Shown piece by piece: positions 1 to 8,332 of a DNA stretch of 12,917 bases. Position 1 is the first letter of the stretch. Every line of letters starts with the position of its first letter. A program made the translations under genes and the position numbers. The DNA is from an uncultured Vogesella sp. (GTDB lineage: Bacteria; Pseudomonadota; Gammaproteobacteria; Burkholderiales; Chromobacteriaceae). The notes under the pieces were generated by a model. It did not search any database. It had not been told where the DNA came from and worked only from the letters and a program-made list of their open reading frames with translations. The stretch covers positions 1 through 12,917 of the forward strand of contig CAMLGD010000085.1 of the NCBI GenBank assembly GCA_946479405.1. The letters run 5' to 3'.

Positions 1-86
1 TGGGCTACGCCGGCGTGGACGAAGCCGCCATCCGCCACGGCGTGGCGGTGATGGCACAAGTCTTGAATGCAAAGGAGCAAGCATGA
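1..86 (+). CDS. C-terminal end of an upstream protein, possibly a MocR-type PLP aminotransferase (partial)
   Basis: Reading from base 3 gives an open frame of 27 codons (begins GYAGVDEAAIRHG, ends VLNAKEQA) that closes at a TGA at 84-86. The stop overlaps the ATG of the next gene as ATGA, the usual sign of translational coupling. Only the tail is present, so family assignment is weak. The pattern 'GYAG-(D/S)EAAI-x2-G-(V/I)A-x2-A-x-VL' resembles the last helix of fold-type I PLP-dependent aminotransferases, including GntR/MocR-type regulators, as I remember them. Alternatives cannot be excluded from 27 residues. That it is coding is supported by the coupled stop and by codon usage like its neighbours. 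Confidence 0.5.
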   Translation, partial: GYAGVDEAAIRHGVAVMAQVLNAKEQA

Positions 87-583
87 ACCAACTTCCCACC
101 CTGCTGGTCAGCGCCTGCCTGCTGGGCCAGCCGGTACGTTACGACGGCCGCAGCAAGGGCCTGCCGGCCACGCTGCACGAAACGTTGGCCGCACGCTACC
201 GCCTGATCGTCATCTGCCCGGAAGTGGCCGGTGGCCTGCCCACCCCGCGCCCGCCGGCAGAGCTGCAAGGCGGCGACGGCCATGCCGTGCTGCATCAGGC
301 GGCCACGGTGCGTACTGGCGACGGCGGCGATGTCAGCGCCGAATTCATCGCCGGCGCACAGCTGGCGCTGCAACTGGCGCAACAGCATGGCTGCCGCATC
401 GCACTGCTGAAAGCCAACAGCCCGTCATGTGGCAACCTGCAGGTATACAGTGGCCATTTCAACGGCCAGCTGGTGGACGGCCAGGGCGTTACTGCCGCGC
501 TGCTGAGCGCGCACGGCATCCGCGTGTACAACGAAACGCAGCTGGCGCTGTTGCTGGACCAGCTACCGGAATCGGCTAACTGA
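83..583 (+). CDS. DUF523 family protein (TudS-like, putative Fe-S desulfurase)
   Basis: A 166-aa cytosolic protein, the usual length for a stand-alone DUF523 protein. Family hallmarks are in order: VSACLLG at 9-15 followed by RYDG at 19-22; ICPEVAGGLPTPRPPAE at about 44-60; and ALLKANSPSCG at 107-117, followed by a Y-x-G-x-F-x-G-x-L segment and GVTAALL. Cysteines fall at 12, 45, 104 and 116; C12, C45 and C116 lie in the conserved motifs. Characterised DUF523 members (TudS) are [4Fe-4S] enzymes that remove sulfur from thiouracil, the cluster being held by three conserved cysteines. That activity here is inferred by family only. The start is supported by AAAGGAG ending 6 bases before the ATG, and it overlaps the preceding stop, so the gene is probably in an operon with the upstream gene. 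Confidence 0.9.
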   Translation: MNQLPTLLVSACLLGQPVRYDGRSKGLPATLHETLAARYRLIVICPEVAGGLPTPRPPAELQGGDGHAVLHQAATVRTGDGGDVSAEFIAGAQLALQLAQQHGCRIALLKANSPSCGNLQVYSGHFNGQLVDGQGVTAALLSAHGIRVYNETQLALLLDQLPESAN

Positions 584-609
584 ATCGGCAGCCCAATCAA
601 CCGCCGCCA

Positions 610-622
610 TGCGGCCAACCTT
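610..622 (+). repeat. Dispersed 13-mer TGCGGCCAACCTT, copy 1 (leader of the DinB gene)
   Basis: Exact copy of a word found five times in this window on both strands. This copy lies in the 51-bp gap between the DUF523 and DinB genes and ends just before the Shine-Dalgarno AAGGGG (624-629). A partial copy with the last ten bases of the reverse form (GTTGGCCGCA) also occurs at 184-193 inside the DUF523 gene. Confidence 0.85.
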
Positions 623-634
623 GAAGGGGTAAAC

Positions 635-1177
635 ATGTCCCTGCTCTACCACCTGCGCCTGCTGGCCGACTATAACCAGTGGATGAACGACAAGCTGTAC
701 AGCGCCGCGGCCACGCTGCCGGCCAGCGAGCTGACCGCCGCGCGCGGCGCGTTCTTTGGCTCGCTGCAAGGCACGCTCAACCACCTGCTGGTGGCCGATA
801 CCGTATGGCTGAAGCGCTTCGCCGCCCACCCGGCGGCATTTGCCGCACTGGCACCGCTAGCCGACACCGCACTGCCACAGCAACTGGACCAGCCGCTGTA
901 CGCCGACTTCGCCGCTATGCGCCAGCGCCGCGGCGAGCTGGATGCCATCATCAGCGCCTTGCTGGCAGAAGCTCGCGAACCGGATCTGGACGTGGCACTG
1001 GACTACCGCAGCATGAAAGGGGTGCCGGCGCAGCGGCTGTTCGGCAGCGTGCTGCTGCACTTCTTCAATCACCAGACCCACCACCGCGGCCAGGCCACCA
1101 CCCTGCTGAGCCAGGCCGGCGTAGACGTGGGCGCTACCGACCTGCTGCTGCGGATACCGGAACAACAGCACGGCTGA
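635..1177 (+). CDS. DinB family protein (putative metal-dependent hydrolase fold)
   Basis: 180 aa, soluble, predicted four-helix bundle. N-terminal LADYNQWMNDKLY (10-22) is the typical first helix of DinB/YfiT-like proteins. NHLLVADTVWLKRF (49-62) supplies the first metal-ligand histidine, H50. HFFNHQTHHRGQATTLL (142-158) supplies the other two, most likely H146 and H150, giving the H...H-x3-H metal triad of the superfamily. DinB-like proteins include bacillithiol and mycothiol transferases, but most proteobacterial members have no proven reaction, so no substrate is assigned. The start is fixed by AAGGGG five bases before the ATG. It follows the DUF523 gene by 51 bp on the same strand and may share its transcript. 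Its TGA lies one base from the stop of the convergent glutamine amidotransferase gene. Confidence 0.9.
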   Translation: MSLLYHLRLLADYNQWMNDKLYSAAATLPASELTAARGAFFGSLQGTLNHLLVADTVWLKRFAAHPAAFAALAPLADTALPQQLDQPLYADFAAMRQRRGELDAIISALLAEAREPDLDVALDYRSMKGVPAQRLFGSVLLHFFNHQTHHRGQATTLLSQAGVDVGATDLLLRIPEQQHG

Positions 1178-1178
1178 G

Positions 1179-1976
1179 TCACACTGGCTGCAGCTCCCGG
1201 TCGCGCCGGCGACGCACCTCGCACAGGAAATCATCCAGCAGCGGCGTGCAGTCCAGCAGATGCGAGGCACCGGCGGGATGAAACTCCGGGTGCCACTGCA
1301 AGCCACAGACAAAGCGCTCATCGTCCAGCCGGATGGCCTCCACCAGCCCGTCGCCCAGGGAGCGGGCTTCCACCTGCAAGCCGCGCCCCAGCTGCTTGAT
1401 GGCCTGATGGTGGATGGAAATCACGCCACGCGCCGGCTGCGCCCCCAGCAGCCGCTCCAGCAGGCCGCCCGGACTGAACTGCACATCATGCGCATGGCGG
1501 TCATAGTCGCTGTGCTGGTGATGCAGCGCCCCCAACTGGCTGGGAATATCCTGGTAGAGCGAGCCGCCCAGCGCCACATTGATCAGCTGGCAGCCGCGAC
1601 AAATCCCCAGCACCGGCTTGCCCGCCTCCAGAAAGGCGCGGAACAGCGACATCTCGTAACTGTCGCGCACTGCGTCACCGCGCCAGTCCTCATGCAGCGG
1701 CTCCTCGCCGTAGCTGCGCGGATTCAGGTCCACGCCCCCCTGCAGCACCAGCCCATCCAGATAGCGGGCGTAATCGGTAAGACGGATGCTGCTGCGGGTG
1801 ATTTCGCCATCCTCCAGCACACTGGGCACCATCATCACCATCACACTGCGGGACATCACCCAGTGCGCCACCGACTGTTCCAGGTATTGCAGTGTTTTGG
1901 AGCGCAGCCCGTCCGCCCCCGGCTCCGGGTGATAGATGCGGGCAGACAAGCCGATCTTCAGTGGTGAATTGGGCAT
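1179..1976 (-). CDS. Class I glutamine amidotransferase-like protein (gamma-glutamyl-GABA hydrolase / peptidase C26 type)
   Basis: 265 aa from the chosen start. Motifs: LVLQGGVDLNPRSYGE at about 76-91, the 'GG-x-D-x2-P-x2-Y-x-E' signature of the PuuD-like family; GICRGCQLINVALGGSLYQD at 124-143 with nucleophile C126; SIHHQAIK in the middle; and LQWHPEFHP with H229 and E231 completing the Cys-His-Glu triad. PuuD members hydrolyse gamma-glutamyl-GABA in putrescine degradation. No other puu genes are visible here, so the substrate is open, and a general gamma-glutamyl hydrolase role is equally possible. An in-frame ATG at 2018 would add 14 residues. I prefer 1976 because the minus strand reads GGAGGTGTCCC directly before that ATG and the fold begins with PLKIGLSAR. 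It sits 111 bp downstream of recD and may have its own promoter. Confidence 0.88.
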   Translation of the reverse strand: MPNSPLKIGLSARIYHPEPGADGLRSKTLQYLEQSVAHWVMSRSVMVMMVPSVLEDGEITRSSIRLTDYARYLDGLVLQGGVDLNPRSYGEEPLHEDWRGDAVRDSYEMSLFRAFLEAGKPVLGICRGCQLINVALGGSLYQDIPSQLGALHHQHSDYDRHAHDVQFSPGGLLERLLGAQPARGVISIHHQAIKQLGRGLQVEARSLGDGLVEAIRLDDERFVCGLQWHPEFHPAGASHLLDCTPLLDDFLCEVRRRRDRELQPV

Positions 1977-2087
1977 GGGACACCTCCAGGCAGCGCGGGC
2001 GACCGGCAACGGGACCACGACACGAGCCGCGCCCCGTCGTGCATGGCCTCAGGTTACAGGCTAGGTGATGTCACCGCGCACGCCAAG
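1977..2087 (-). promoter_or_regulatory. Gap between recD and the amidotransferase gene, with a small palindrome
   Basis: 111 bp without a gene. Next to the downstream start is a strong Shine-Dalgarno (GGAGG on the minus strand, 1985-1989). GGTGATGTCACC (2064-2075) is a perfect palindrome of operator size just after the recD stop. CACGAC (2016-2021) and GTCGTG (2036-2041) form a second inverted repeat. No T-tract follows either, so I do not call an intrinsic terminator, and I see no clear -35/-10 pair. Confidence 0.3.
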
Positions 2088-3794
<1,707 letters not shown>

Positions 3795-3892
3795 GCAGGC
3801 CGATAAGTTAGTGCTGATGTGGTGGAAAATGGCGGTAGGGACATCACTTTAGCCGCACACCCGGCAGCGCGGGTTGGCCGCAGAGCGGCGAC
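3795..3892 (-). other. pap-recD intergenic gap with hairpin and partial 13-mer
   Basis: 98 bp between the pap stop and the recD start. ACCCG (3859-3863) pairs with CGGGT (3870-3874) across a six-base loop, and GCCGC/GCGGC pair at 3878-3889. The 11-base partial copy GGTTGGCCGCA of the dispersed word lies at 3872-3882. No T-run follows in the direction of transcription, so read-through from pap into recD is possible. Confidence 0.35.
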
Positions 3893-5380
3893 TCAGTTCT
3901 TCTCCCCCAGCCGCGCGGCCAGCGCCTCGCATACCGTGGTCAGCACCTTGATGCGGGCGTAGTACTTGTTGTTGGCCGGCACCAGCGTCCATGGCACGGC
4001 ACTGGTGCTGGTGCGGTCGATCATGTCGCACACCGCCACCTTGTAGGCGTCCCATTTGTCGCGGTTGCGCCAGTCTTCCTCGGTGATCTTGAAGCGCTTG
4101 AAGCCGGTTTCCTCGCGCGACTTGAAGCGGGCCAGCTGCTCGTCGGCACTGATGGCCAGCCAGAACTTGAGCACGATGGCGCCGTTGTCGTGCAGCTGGT
4201 GCTCGAAGTCGTTGATCTCGTAGTAGGCGCGCATCCAGTCGGCGGGGCCGGCGAAGCCCTCCACCCGCTCCACCAGCACGCGGCCGTACCAGGAACGGTC
4301 GTAGAGGGTGACCTTGCCCTTGCCCGGCACCTGACGCCAGAAGCGCCACAGCCACGGCTGGGCGCGCTCTTCGTCGCTGGGCGCCGCCACCGGCACCACG
4401 CGGTAACGGCGGGCATCCAGCGACTGGGTAATGCGGCGGATCGCCCCGCCCTTGCCGGCGGCGTCGTTGCCTTCGAACACCAGCACCATGGCGTGCTCGG
4501 CAAACTTCGGGTGCCGCGTCAGCTTGTTGAGGCGGCCCTGCAGCGCCTCCAGTTTGACGCGGTAGTCGTCCTTGCTCATGTCCTGGTCCAGCTGCAGCGA
4601 CTCCAGCAGCAGCTTGTTGTCCAGCGGCGGGGTAATCGGCGCCACGTCGGAGCGCGGGTGCCAGGCATGGTCCATCTGCAGCCGCTGCTGCAACGCCGAC
4701 AACAGCGCGCGGCCAACGGTAAGGCTGCGGTAGCTGGCATCTTCGCCATCCACCACCAGCCACGGCGAGTAGGCGGTATTCGTCAGCCGCATCATGTGCT
4801 CGGCCGATTTCTTGATGCGGTCGTATTGCTCGTAGTGCTGCCAGTCCACGTCGCGCACGCGCCAGGCGGTGGCCGGGTCTTTTTCCAGGGTCTTGAAGCG
4901 TTTCTTCTGCGACTCGCGGGTCAGGTGCAACCAGAACTTGAGCACCAGCACGCCATCGTTGGCCAGCATGCGCTCCAGGCGCAGGATGTCGAACAGCTTC
5001 TTGTCATAGGCGTCGCGGCTGCCCCCGCCGACGCGCTCGAACATGGCGTCGGAGTAATAGCTGCCGAAGAACATGCCGATGCGGCCCTTGGCCGGCAGCT
5101 CGCGCCAGTAGCGCCACATCCACGGCCGCTCGCGGGCCTCGTCATTGGGCTTGTCGAAGGCGGCGGTGTGGATCAGCCGCGGGTCCAGCCATTCGTTGAT
5201 CTGGTTCAGCGTCTCGCCGCGACCGGCGCCATCCATGCCGTGAATCAGCAGCAGCACCGGAAACTCGGCGCGCTGTTTCAACTCGTACTGCACGTCCAGC
5301 AAGGCCTCGCGCAGTGCAGCCTCCTCGGCCTTGTAGCTGCTCTTGTCGATGACGTGGCCGATCTCGGCGGATTCGAACAT
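3893..5380 (-). CDS. pap: Polyphosphate:AMP phosphotransferase (two-domain PPK2, class II)
   Basis: 495 aa; transfers phosphate from inorganic polyphosphate to AMP to give ADP, linking polyP stores to adenylate pools in the cytosol. Two PPK2 P-loop domains are fused. The C-terminal one is intact: Walker A FEGNDAAGKGGAIRR at 302-316, LYDRSWYGR at 359-367 (Walker B aspartate D361), and a lid rich in K/R around 420-445. The N-terminal one is degenerate: GMDGAGRGET at 48-57 has R for the P-loop lysine, and FFGSYYSDAM at 104-113 lacks the aspartate. This is the known pattern for class II PPK2, in which the C-terminal half is catalytic. The frame is open back to 5515, but the added 45 residues do not look like the family. 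I take the ATG at 5380 (MFESAEIG), with GGGA nine bases upstream; the resulting length suits the family. It is divergent from the zinc-ribbon gene. Confidence 0.95.
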   Translation of the reverse strand: MFESAEIGHVIDKSSYKAEEAALREALLDVQYELKQRAEFPVLLLIHGMDGAGRGETLNQINEWLDPRLIHTAAFDKPNDEARERPWMWRYWRELPAKGRIGMFFGSYYSDAMFERVGGGSRDAYDKKLFDILRLERMLANDGVLVLKFWLHLTRESQKKRFKTLEKDPATAWRVRDVDWQHYEQYDRIKKSAEHMMRLTNTAYSPWLVVDGEDASYRSLTVGRALLSALQQRLQMDHAWHPRSDVAPITPPLDNKLLLESLQLDQDMSKDDYRVKLEALQGRLNKLTRHPKFAEHAMVLVFEGNDAAGKGGAIRRITQSLDARRYRVVPVAAPSDEERAQPWLWRFWRQVPGKGKVTLYDRSWYGRVLVERVEGFAGPADWMRAYYEINDFEHQLHDNGAIVLKFWLAISADEQLARFKSREETGFKRFKITEEDWRNRDKWDAYKVAVCDMIDRTSTSAVPWTLVPANNKYYARIKVLTTVCEALAARLGEKN

Positions 5381-5396
5381 GGTGGTTTTCCCGGAA

Positions 5397-5409
5397 AAGG
5401 TTGGCCGCA
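5397..5409 (-). repeat. Dispersed 13-mer TGCGGCCAACCTT, copy 2 (leader of pap)
   Basis: Exact copy, reading AAGGTTGGCCGCA on the plus strand. Relative to pap it is in the same sense as copy 1 is to the DinB gene: the word ends 16 bases before the ATG, just ahead of the weak Shine-Dalgarno. Confidence 0.85.
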
Positions 5410-5432
5410 ACCTGGCGGCGCAAGATGACGTT

Positions 5433-5438
5433 ATTGTA
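5433..5438 (-). promoter_or_regulatory. Candidate -10 element for pap
   Basis: Minus strand TACAAT, one mismatch to the sigma-70 -10 consensus, lies about 53 bases upstream of the pap ATG. The matching -35 is poor (TGCCGC at 17-bp spacing), so this is only a candidate. Confidence 0.25.
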
Positions 5439-5657
5439 GAACGGGATGGATTGTGGCGGCAGACGGCAACAGCAGGCTTGATGCCGGACAAATGGGCCTG
5501 CCACGGCGCGCGCAATGGAAAACAGCAGAAAATCAGCAGGATAGCGCGCTTGTGCGCCGCCGGACGCGCCGAAACGCATCATTATGGCGGGCTATATTGA
5601 ATCAGCAGCTGGACGCGCCGGCACGGTAACCTCGCTATGGCGCAAGCAATGCAATCA

Positions 5658-5699
5658 GGCTTGTCCCTTCGCTAGCAGCTGCCCCCGTGCGGGCAAGCC
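5658..5699 (+). repeat. Inverted repeat in the zinc-ribbon gene leader
   Basis: GGCTTG-T-CCC (5658-5667) pairs with GGG-CAAGCC (5691-5699), nine base pairs with one bulged T, closing a 23-base loop. It ends directly before the Shine-Dalgarno AAGGAGA (5700-5706), so in RNA it could form a stem next to the ribosome site. Regulatory function is not shown. Confidence 0.35.
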
Positions 5700-5711
5700 A
5701 AGGAGATCGCC

Positions 5712-6254
5712 ATGAACCCAACCGGCAACCACGATCCGCAGCAACCGCCGCCCGAACCGCCACCGCAAGCGGACAAGCAGCCGGCCAGCTATGACCGCTT
5801 TGTCGCCATGTCGCGCGAGCTGTTCGAAAAAGGCCAGGAAAGAAGTAGCGAAGCCTGGGAGAAATCGATGGAGCTGGCCCGCCAGCAGCTGGCCAAGGCG
5901 GGCGAATTCAGCGCCGAGCAGGGTGAGCTGTTCAAAAACTACCTGCGCCGCGATACCGAGCAGATGCTGCGCGACCTGCAGCAGCTGGGTGAAAGCACCC
6001 GGGATCACCTCAACCCCAGCCGTCTGGGTGCCGGCATGCTGGCGTCGCTGGCCACGCTGCTGCATGCCGCCGGCAGTGCCATTACCGCGCTGTCGGAAAA
6101 AACGGAAGAAATGCTGGAGTACCGCACCGGCGAAATCACCACCGCCGGCACGCTGACCTGCAAGGCCTGTGGCCAGAAAGTACACCTGACCACCACCAGC
6201 ATGATCCCGCCCTGCCCGTCCTGCCACGCCACCCTGTATCGCAAGAGCTATTGA
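5712..6254 (+). CDS. Zinc-ribbon protein of the DUF1451 (YbeL-like) family
   Basis: 180 aa, soluble. Order: a proline/glutamine-rich disordered N-terminus (1-24); a long amphipathic, probably coiled-coil helical region from about 27 to 100 rich in E, K, Q and L; a small-residue segment at about 104-127; and a C-terminal zinc ribbon from 146. The ribbon shows C150-x2-C153 (LTCKACGQ) and C168-x2-C171 (IPPCPSCH), with the 'IPPCP-x-C' spacing typical of DUF1451. Function of the family is unknown; E. coli YbeL is the best known member. The start is well supported by AAGGAGA five bases before the ATG. It is divergent from pap and convergent with the chemotaxis gene, so it is probably its own transcription unit. 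Confidence 0.85.
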   Translation: MNPTGNHDPQQPPPEPPPQADKQPASYDRFVAMSRELFEKGQERSSEAWEKSMELARQQLAKAGEFSAEQGELFKNYLRRDTEQMLRDLQQLGESTRDHLNPSRLGAGMLASLATLLHAAGSAITALSEKTEEMLEYRTGEITTAGTLTCKACGQKVHLTTTSMIPPCPSCHATLYRKSY

Positions 6255-6539
6255 CCATCGCCGCGCCTGACTGCAAGCCATCACCGACTTGCGGCCGGGC
6301 GGGCTGTCGCGCGGCAGCTGCGGCCAGCATGTGCCGGCCAGCCCGCCGCCGCCCCACTGCAGCCAACCGCGTGCCAATTACCGTTGCTGCCACCCTCGCC
6401 TGTCAGCGCAGCCGAGCGGGGTACATGTGACGTGGCGGTGCCGGGGCAGGTGCCGCCGCGGACGCGGCAGACGCGGCATGGCGGCAGGAAATAATCCAAC
6501 CACGCCGGCGCCCTGCGGCCAACCTTGCCGCGCCACCGC
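6255..6539. other. Convergent intergenic region rich in inverted repeats
   Basis: 285 bp between two converging stops. The main element is a perfect 9-bp inverted repeat, GGCGGGCTG (6298-6306) with CAGCCCGCC (6339-6347). GCAAG/CTTGC (about 6273-6292) forms a smaller stem before it. A short tandem of GACGCGGCA (6461-6469 and 6470-6478) lies within a TGCCGCC/GGCGGCA inverted repeat (6451-6486). CCACCGC (6533-6539) pairs with GCGGTGG (6547-6553), with the MCP stop codon in the loop. None has a proper T-tract; the structures could still slow RNA polymerase from both sides. Open frames here look like shadows. Confidence 0.5.
6514..6526 (+). repeat. Dispersed 13-mer TGCGGCCAACCTT, copy 3 (convergent gap)
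   Basis: Exact copy in the gap between the zinc-ribbon and MCP genes, 13 bases beyond the MCP stop. Unlike copies 1 and 2 it is at gene ends, so the word is not simply a translation-leader element. Confidence 0.85.
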
Positions 6540-8189
6540 TCAGGCCGCGGTGGAAAAACGGGCCACTTCGCGCCCCAGTGCCTGCGCCAGCTGCTGCAGC
6601 TGCACCGCACTTTGCTGCGCGGCGCCGATTTCGTGGTGGTTCTGCTCCGCCATCTGCACGATCTGCTCCACGCTCTGGGCGATAGCCTCCGCCGCCATGC
6701 CCTGCTCGCGGCTGGAATCCGCCACGCTGCGCACACCCTGTGCCGCGCGGCCGGATTCGCTGCTGATCTCCTGCATCAGCACACTGGCCTGCTGCACCAG
6801 CTGGCGGCCGTCCTGCACCTGGGCGGCACTGCCCTGCACCTGGCCCACCACCTGGTGGATCTGGCCCTGGATGCCGGACAGCAGCTGCCCCACCTCGGCG
6901 GTGGCCTGGGTGGTGCGCTCCGCCAGCTTGCGTACCTCGTCCGCCACCACCGCGAAACCACGGCCCAGCTCGCCGGCGCGTGCCGCCTCGATGGCGGCGT
7001 TCAGCGCCAGCAGGTTGGTCTGGTCGGCGATATCGCGGATGGAGTCGACGATGCCGCGGATGTTCTCCGAGTTGTCGGCCAGCGCACGCGTCTGTACCGC
7101 CGCCGACTGCAAACCGTCGCTGACACGCTGGATGCTGGCACTGGTTTCCTCCAGCGTGCCCTTGCCCAGCTCGGCACGCTGCTGCAGCGATTCCGACAGC
7201 TGCGCCGTCAGCGCGGTGGCGTCCGCCACGTGCTGCACGCTTACCGCCACCTGCTGCACCGACGCCGCCACCGATTGCGCAGCGGCCGACTGGCTGGCCG
7301 AGGCCGCCGTCACCCGCTCGGCAGAGCCGGCCACATGCGCCGCGGTCTGCTGCACCTCGCCGGTGAAGCGCTGCACGCCGCCGATGGCCTGCTCCAGGCT
7401 GTTCATCAGCTGGTTATAGGAGCTGGCGATGCGCGCCAGTTCGTCCACCCCGCCCAGGTCGCTGCGCGTCTGCAGCGCCAGTTCGCTGGCGGCATGGGTC
7501 ATCTGCTGCTGCAGGCGGCGCACGCGGCGCTCCATGTAGCGCATGATGGCCACTCCCAGCAGCACCGCCAGCAGCAGCGCCGCGCCGCTGATCAGCAGCA
7601 TGCGCGTGCGCGCTGCGTCATAGGCCTCGGCGCTGGCCGCGCTCAGCTCGGCGGCACCCGCCACCAGACTGTCCAGCATCTTGTTGGTATCACCGCGCAT
7701 GGCGTTGTAGTGTTTGACGTAGGCGCCCTTGTACAGCGCGCGCGCCTCGTCCAGGTTGCCGGCCTCCAGTGCCGCCAGCAGCGGCAGCAGTGCCTCGCGC
7801 TCCATGCTGTGGAAGGTCTGCAGCAGCGCCTGCGCCCGTTCGCGCGCCGCCGGGTCCACCTGCGCCGCCACCGCATCCTCCAGCGCCTTGCGCATGGCCG
7901 GGATGTCCTCCTCGCGCGCATCGTGGATGCGCCCGGCCACGCCCTTGTCGTCGCGCAGCGGGGTTTCCTGCAGCAGCATCACGTCGATGCCCACCCGCAT
8001 GCGCGGCACCCGCGACGCCACCTCGGCCATCGCCCGCAGCGGCTTGGCTGTGTTTTCGTACATGGCGCCGGTATGGCTGTGTAGCCGGCTGGCGGAAAAA
8101 AGCGCCACCGCGATGACCAGCAGCAAGGCGAGGCAAGGCACGCCCAGCAGCAGCCACATCTGGCTCTTCAGGCTCAGTCTGTTAAGCAT
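6540..8189 (-). CDS. Methyl-accepting chemotaxis protein
   Basis: 549 aa inner-membrane chemoreceptor that passes ligand signals to CheA/CheW. Order: short basic cytosolic N-terminus; TM1 at about 11-32 ([15 protein letters not shown]...); periplasmic helical domain at about 35-195, of four-helix-bundle size; TM2 at about 197-218; a divergent HAMP-like linker to about 270; then the cytoplasmic coiled coil. The signalling hairpin is clear at about 378-424 ([20 protein letters not shown], then [18 protein letters not shown]), which binds CheA/CheW. The C-terminus ends [10 protein letters not shown], without an NWETF-type CheR/CheB docking pentapeptide. An ATG at 8222 would add 11 residues; I prefer 8189 because GGAGA precedes it at proper distance on the minus strand and the protein then starts [11 protein letters not shown]. 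The ligand is unknown. It lies alone between recB and the convergent zinc-ribbon gene. Confidence 0.95.
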   Translation of the reverse strand: MLNRLSLKSQMWLLLGVPCLALLLVIAVALFSASRLHSHTGAMYENTAKPLRAMAEVASRVPRMRVGIDVMLLQETPLRDDKGVAGRIHDAREEDIPAMRKALEDAVAAQVDPAARERAQALLQTFHSMEREALLPLLAALEAGNLDEARALYKGAYVKHYNAMRGDTNKMLDSLVAGAAELSAASAEAYDAARTRMLLISGAALLLAVLLGVAIMRYMERRVRRLQQQMTHAASELALQTRSDLGGVDELARIASSYNQLMNSLEQAIGGVQRFTGEVQQTAAHVAGSAERVTAASASQSAAAQSVAASVQQVAVSVQHVADATALTAQLSESLQQRAELGKGTLEETSASIQRVSDGLQSAAVQTRALADNSENIRGIVDSIRDIADQTNLLALNAAIEAARAGELGRGFAVVADEVRKLAERTTQATAEVGQLLSGIQGQIHQVVGQVQGSAAQVQDGRQLVQQASVLMQEISSESGRAAQGVRSVADSSREQGMAAEAIAQSVEQIVQMAEQNHHEIGAAQQSAVQLQQLAQALGREVARFSTAA

Positions 8190-8332
8190 GTTCTGTCTCC
8201 GTATGATGCTTGTGGGCAGCAATGCCCAGGCTAGAGATAACAGAACAGGCTTTCAGCTTGCTTTCAAATGGTGATGAAATTAACAACCATTAACGCAAAA
8301 TGGGATTGTACCCGGCCACGCCGGGCACACTA
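8190..8332 (-). promoter_or_regulatory. recB-MCP gap: probable MCP promoter region with repeats
   Basis: 143 bp, noticeably AT-richer than the flanks. On the minus strand TTGAAA (8262-8267) and TGTTAT (8237-8242) form a sigma-70-like pair with a long 19-bp spacer. The putative -35 overlaps a direct repeat, GCTTTCA at 8249-8255 and 8260-8266, spaced 11 bp (one helical turn). Further upstream ATTAAC repeats at 8279-8284 and 8289-8294. In the leader TGGGCA-GCAA-TGCCCA (8213-8228) is a perfect 6-bp hairpin. I do not see a convincing sigma-28 (flagellar) promoter. Confidence 0.35.
8311..8325 (-). terminator. Possible weak terminator after recB
   Basis: CCCGGC-CAC-GCCGGG, a perfect 6-bp stem with a three-base loop, starts eight bases beyond the recB stop. 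On the minus strand it is followed by TACAATCCCATTTT, a poor U-tract, so any termination is likely partial. Confidence 0.4.

Larger units (their letters stand above)
5381..5711. promoter_or_regulatory. Divergent intergenic region between pap and the zinc-ribbon gene
   Basis: 331 bp with no convincing gene; short open frames crossing it lack family resemblance and ribosome sites. It must hold the promoters for both flanking genes. For the minus strand, TACAAT (plus coordinates 5433-5438) matches five of six -10 bases and would give a leader of about 45-50 bases, but no good -35 lies 16-18 bp upstream. For the plus strand, TATATT (5593-5598) is the best -10-like hexamer, again with a poor -35. 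A dispersed 13-mer copy lies in the presumed pap leader, and an inverted repeat lies just upstream of the zinc-ribbon gene. Confidence 0.5.

Noticed and set aside
469..794. E. coli Chi octamer GCTGGTGG at 469-476 and 787-794, near recBCD genes
   Set aside because: The octamer is expected by chance in GC-rich leucine/valine codons, and Chi differs between taxa, so no meaning can be drawn.
1810..1860. Histidine-run coding (HHHHH) on the plus strand, suggesting a metal-binding protein
   Set aside because: It comes from reading the reverse of the M/V-rich segment of the amidotransferase gene; that frame has no ribosome site or family match.
5453..5468. GCCGTCTG on the minus strand, resembling the Neisseria DNA uptake sequence
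   Set aside because: Followed by CC rather than AA, so it is not a full GCCGTCTGAA; no other full copy was seen in the window.
5381..5515. N-terminal extension of pap by 45 residues
   Set aside because: The extension has no resemblance to PPK2, lacks a ribosome site and crosses the likely promoter; starting at 5380 gives the family length.
6533..6558. Hairpin CCACCGC/GCGGTGG at the MCP stop as an intrinsic terminator
   Set aside because: The T-rich side (GTTTTT on the minus strand) is upstream of the stem for MCP transcription, and plus-strand transcription would meet A residues after it.
6289..8084. Long plus-strand open frames (for example 6525-8084) opposite the MCP gene
   Set aside because: They are antisense shadows of a high-GC gene, rich in R, H, Q and A with no family motif, while the minus frame encodes a complete chemoreceptor.
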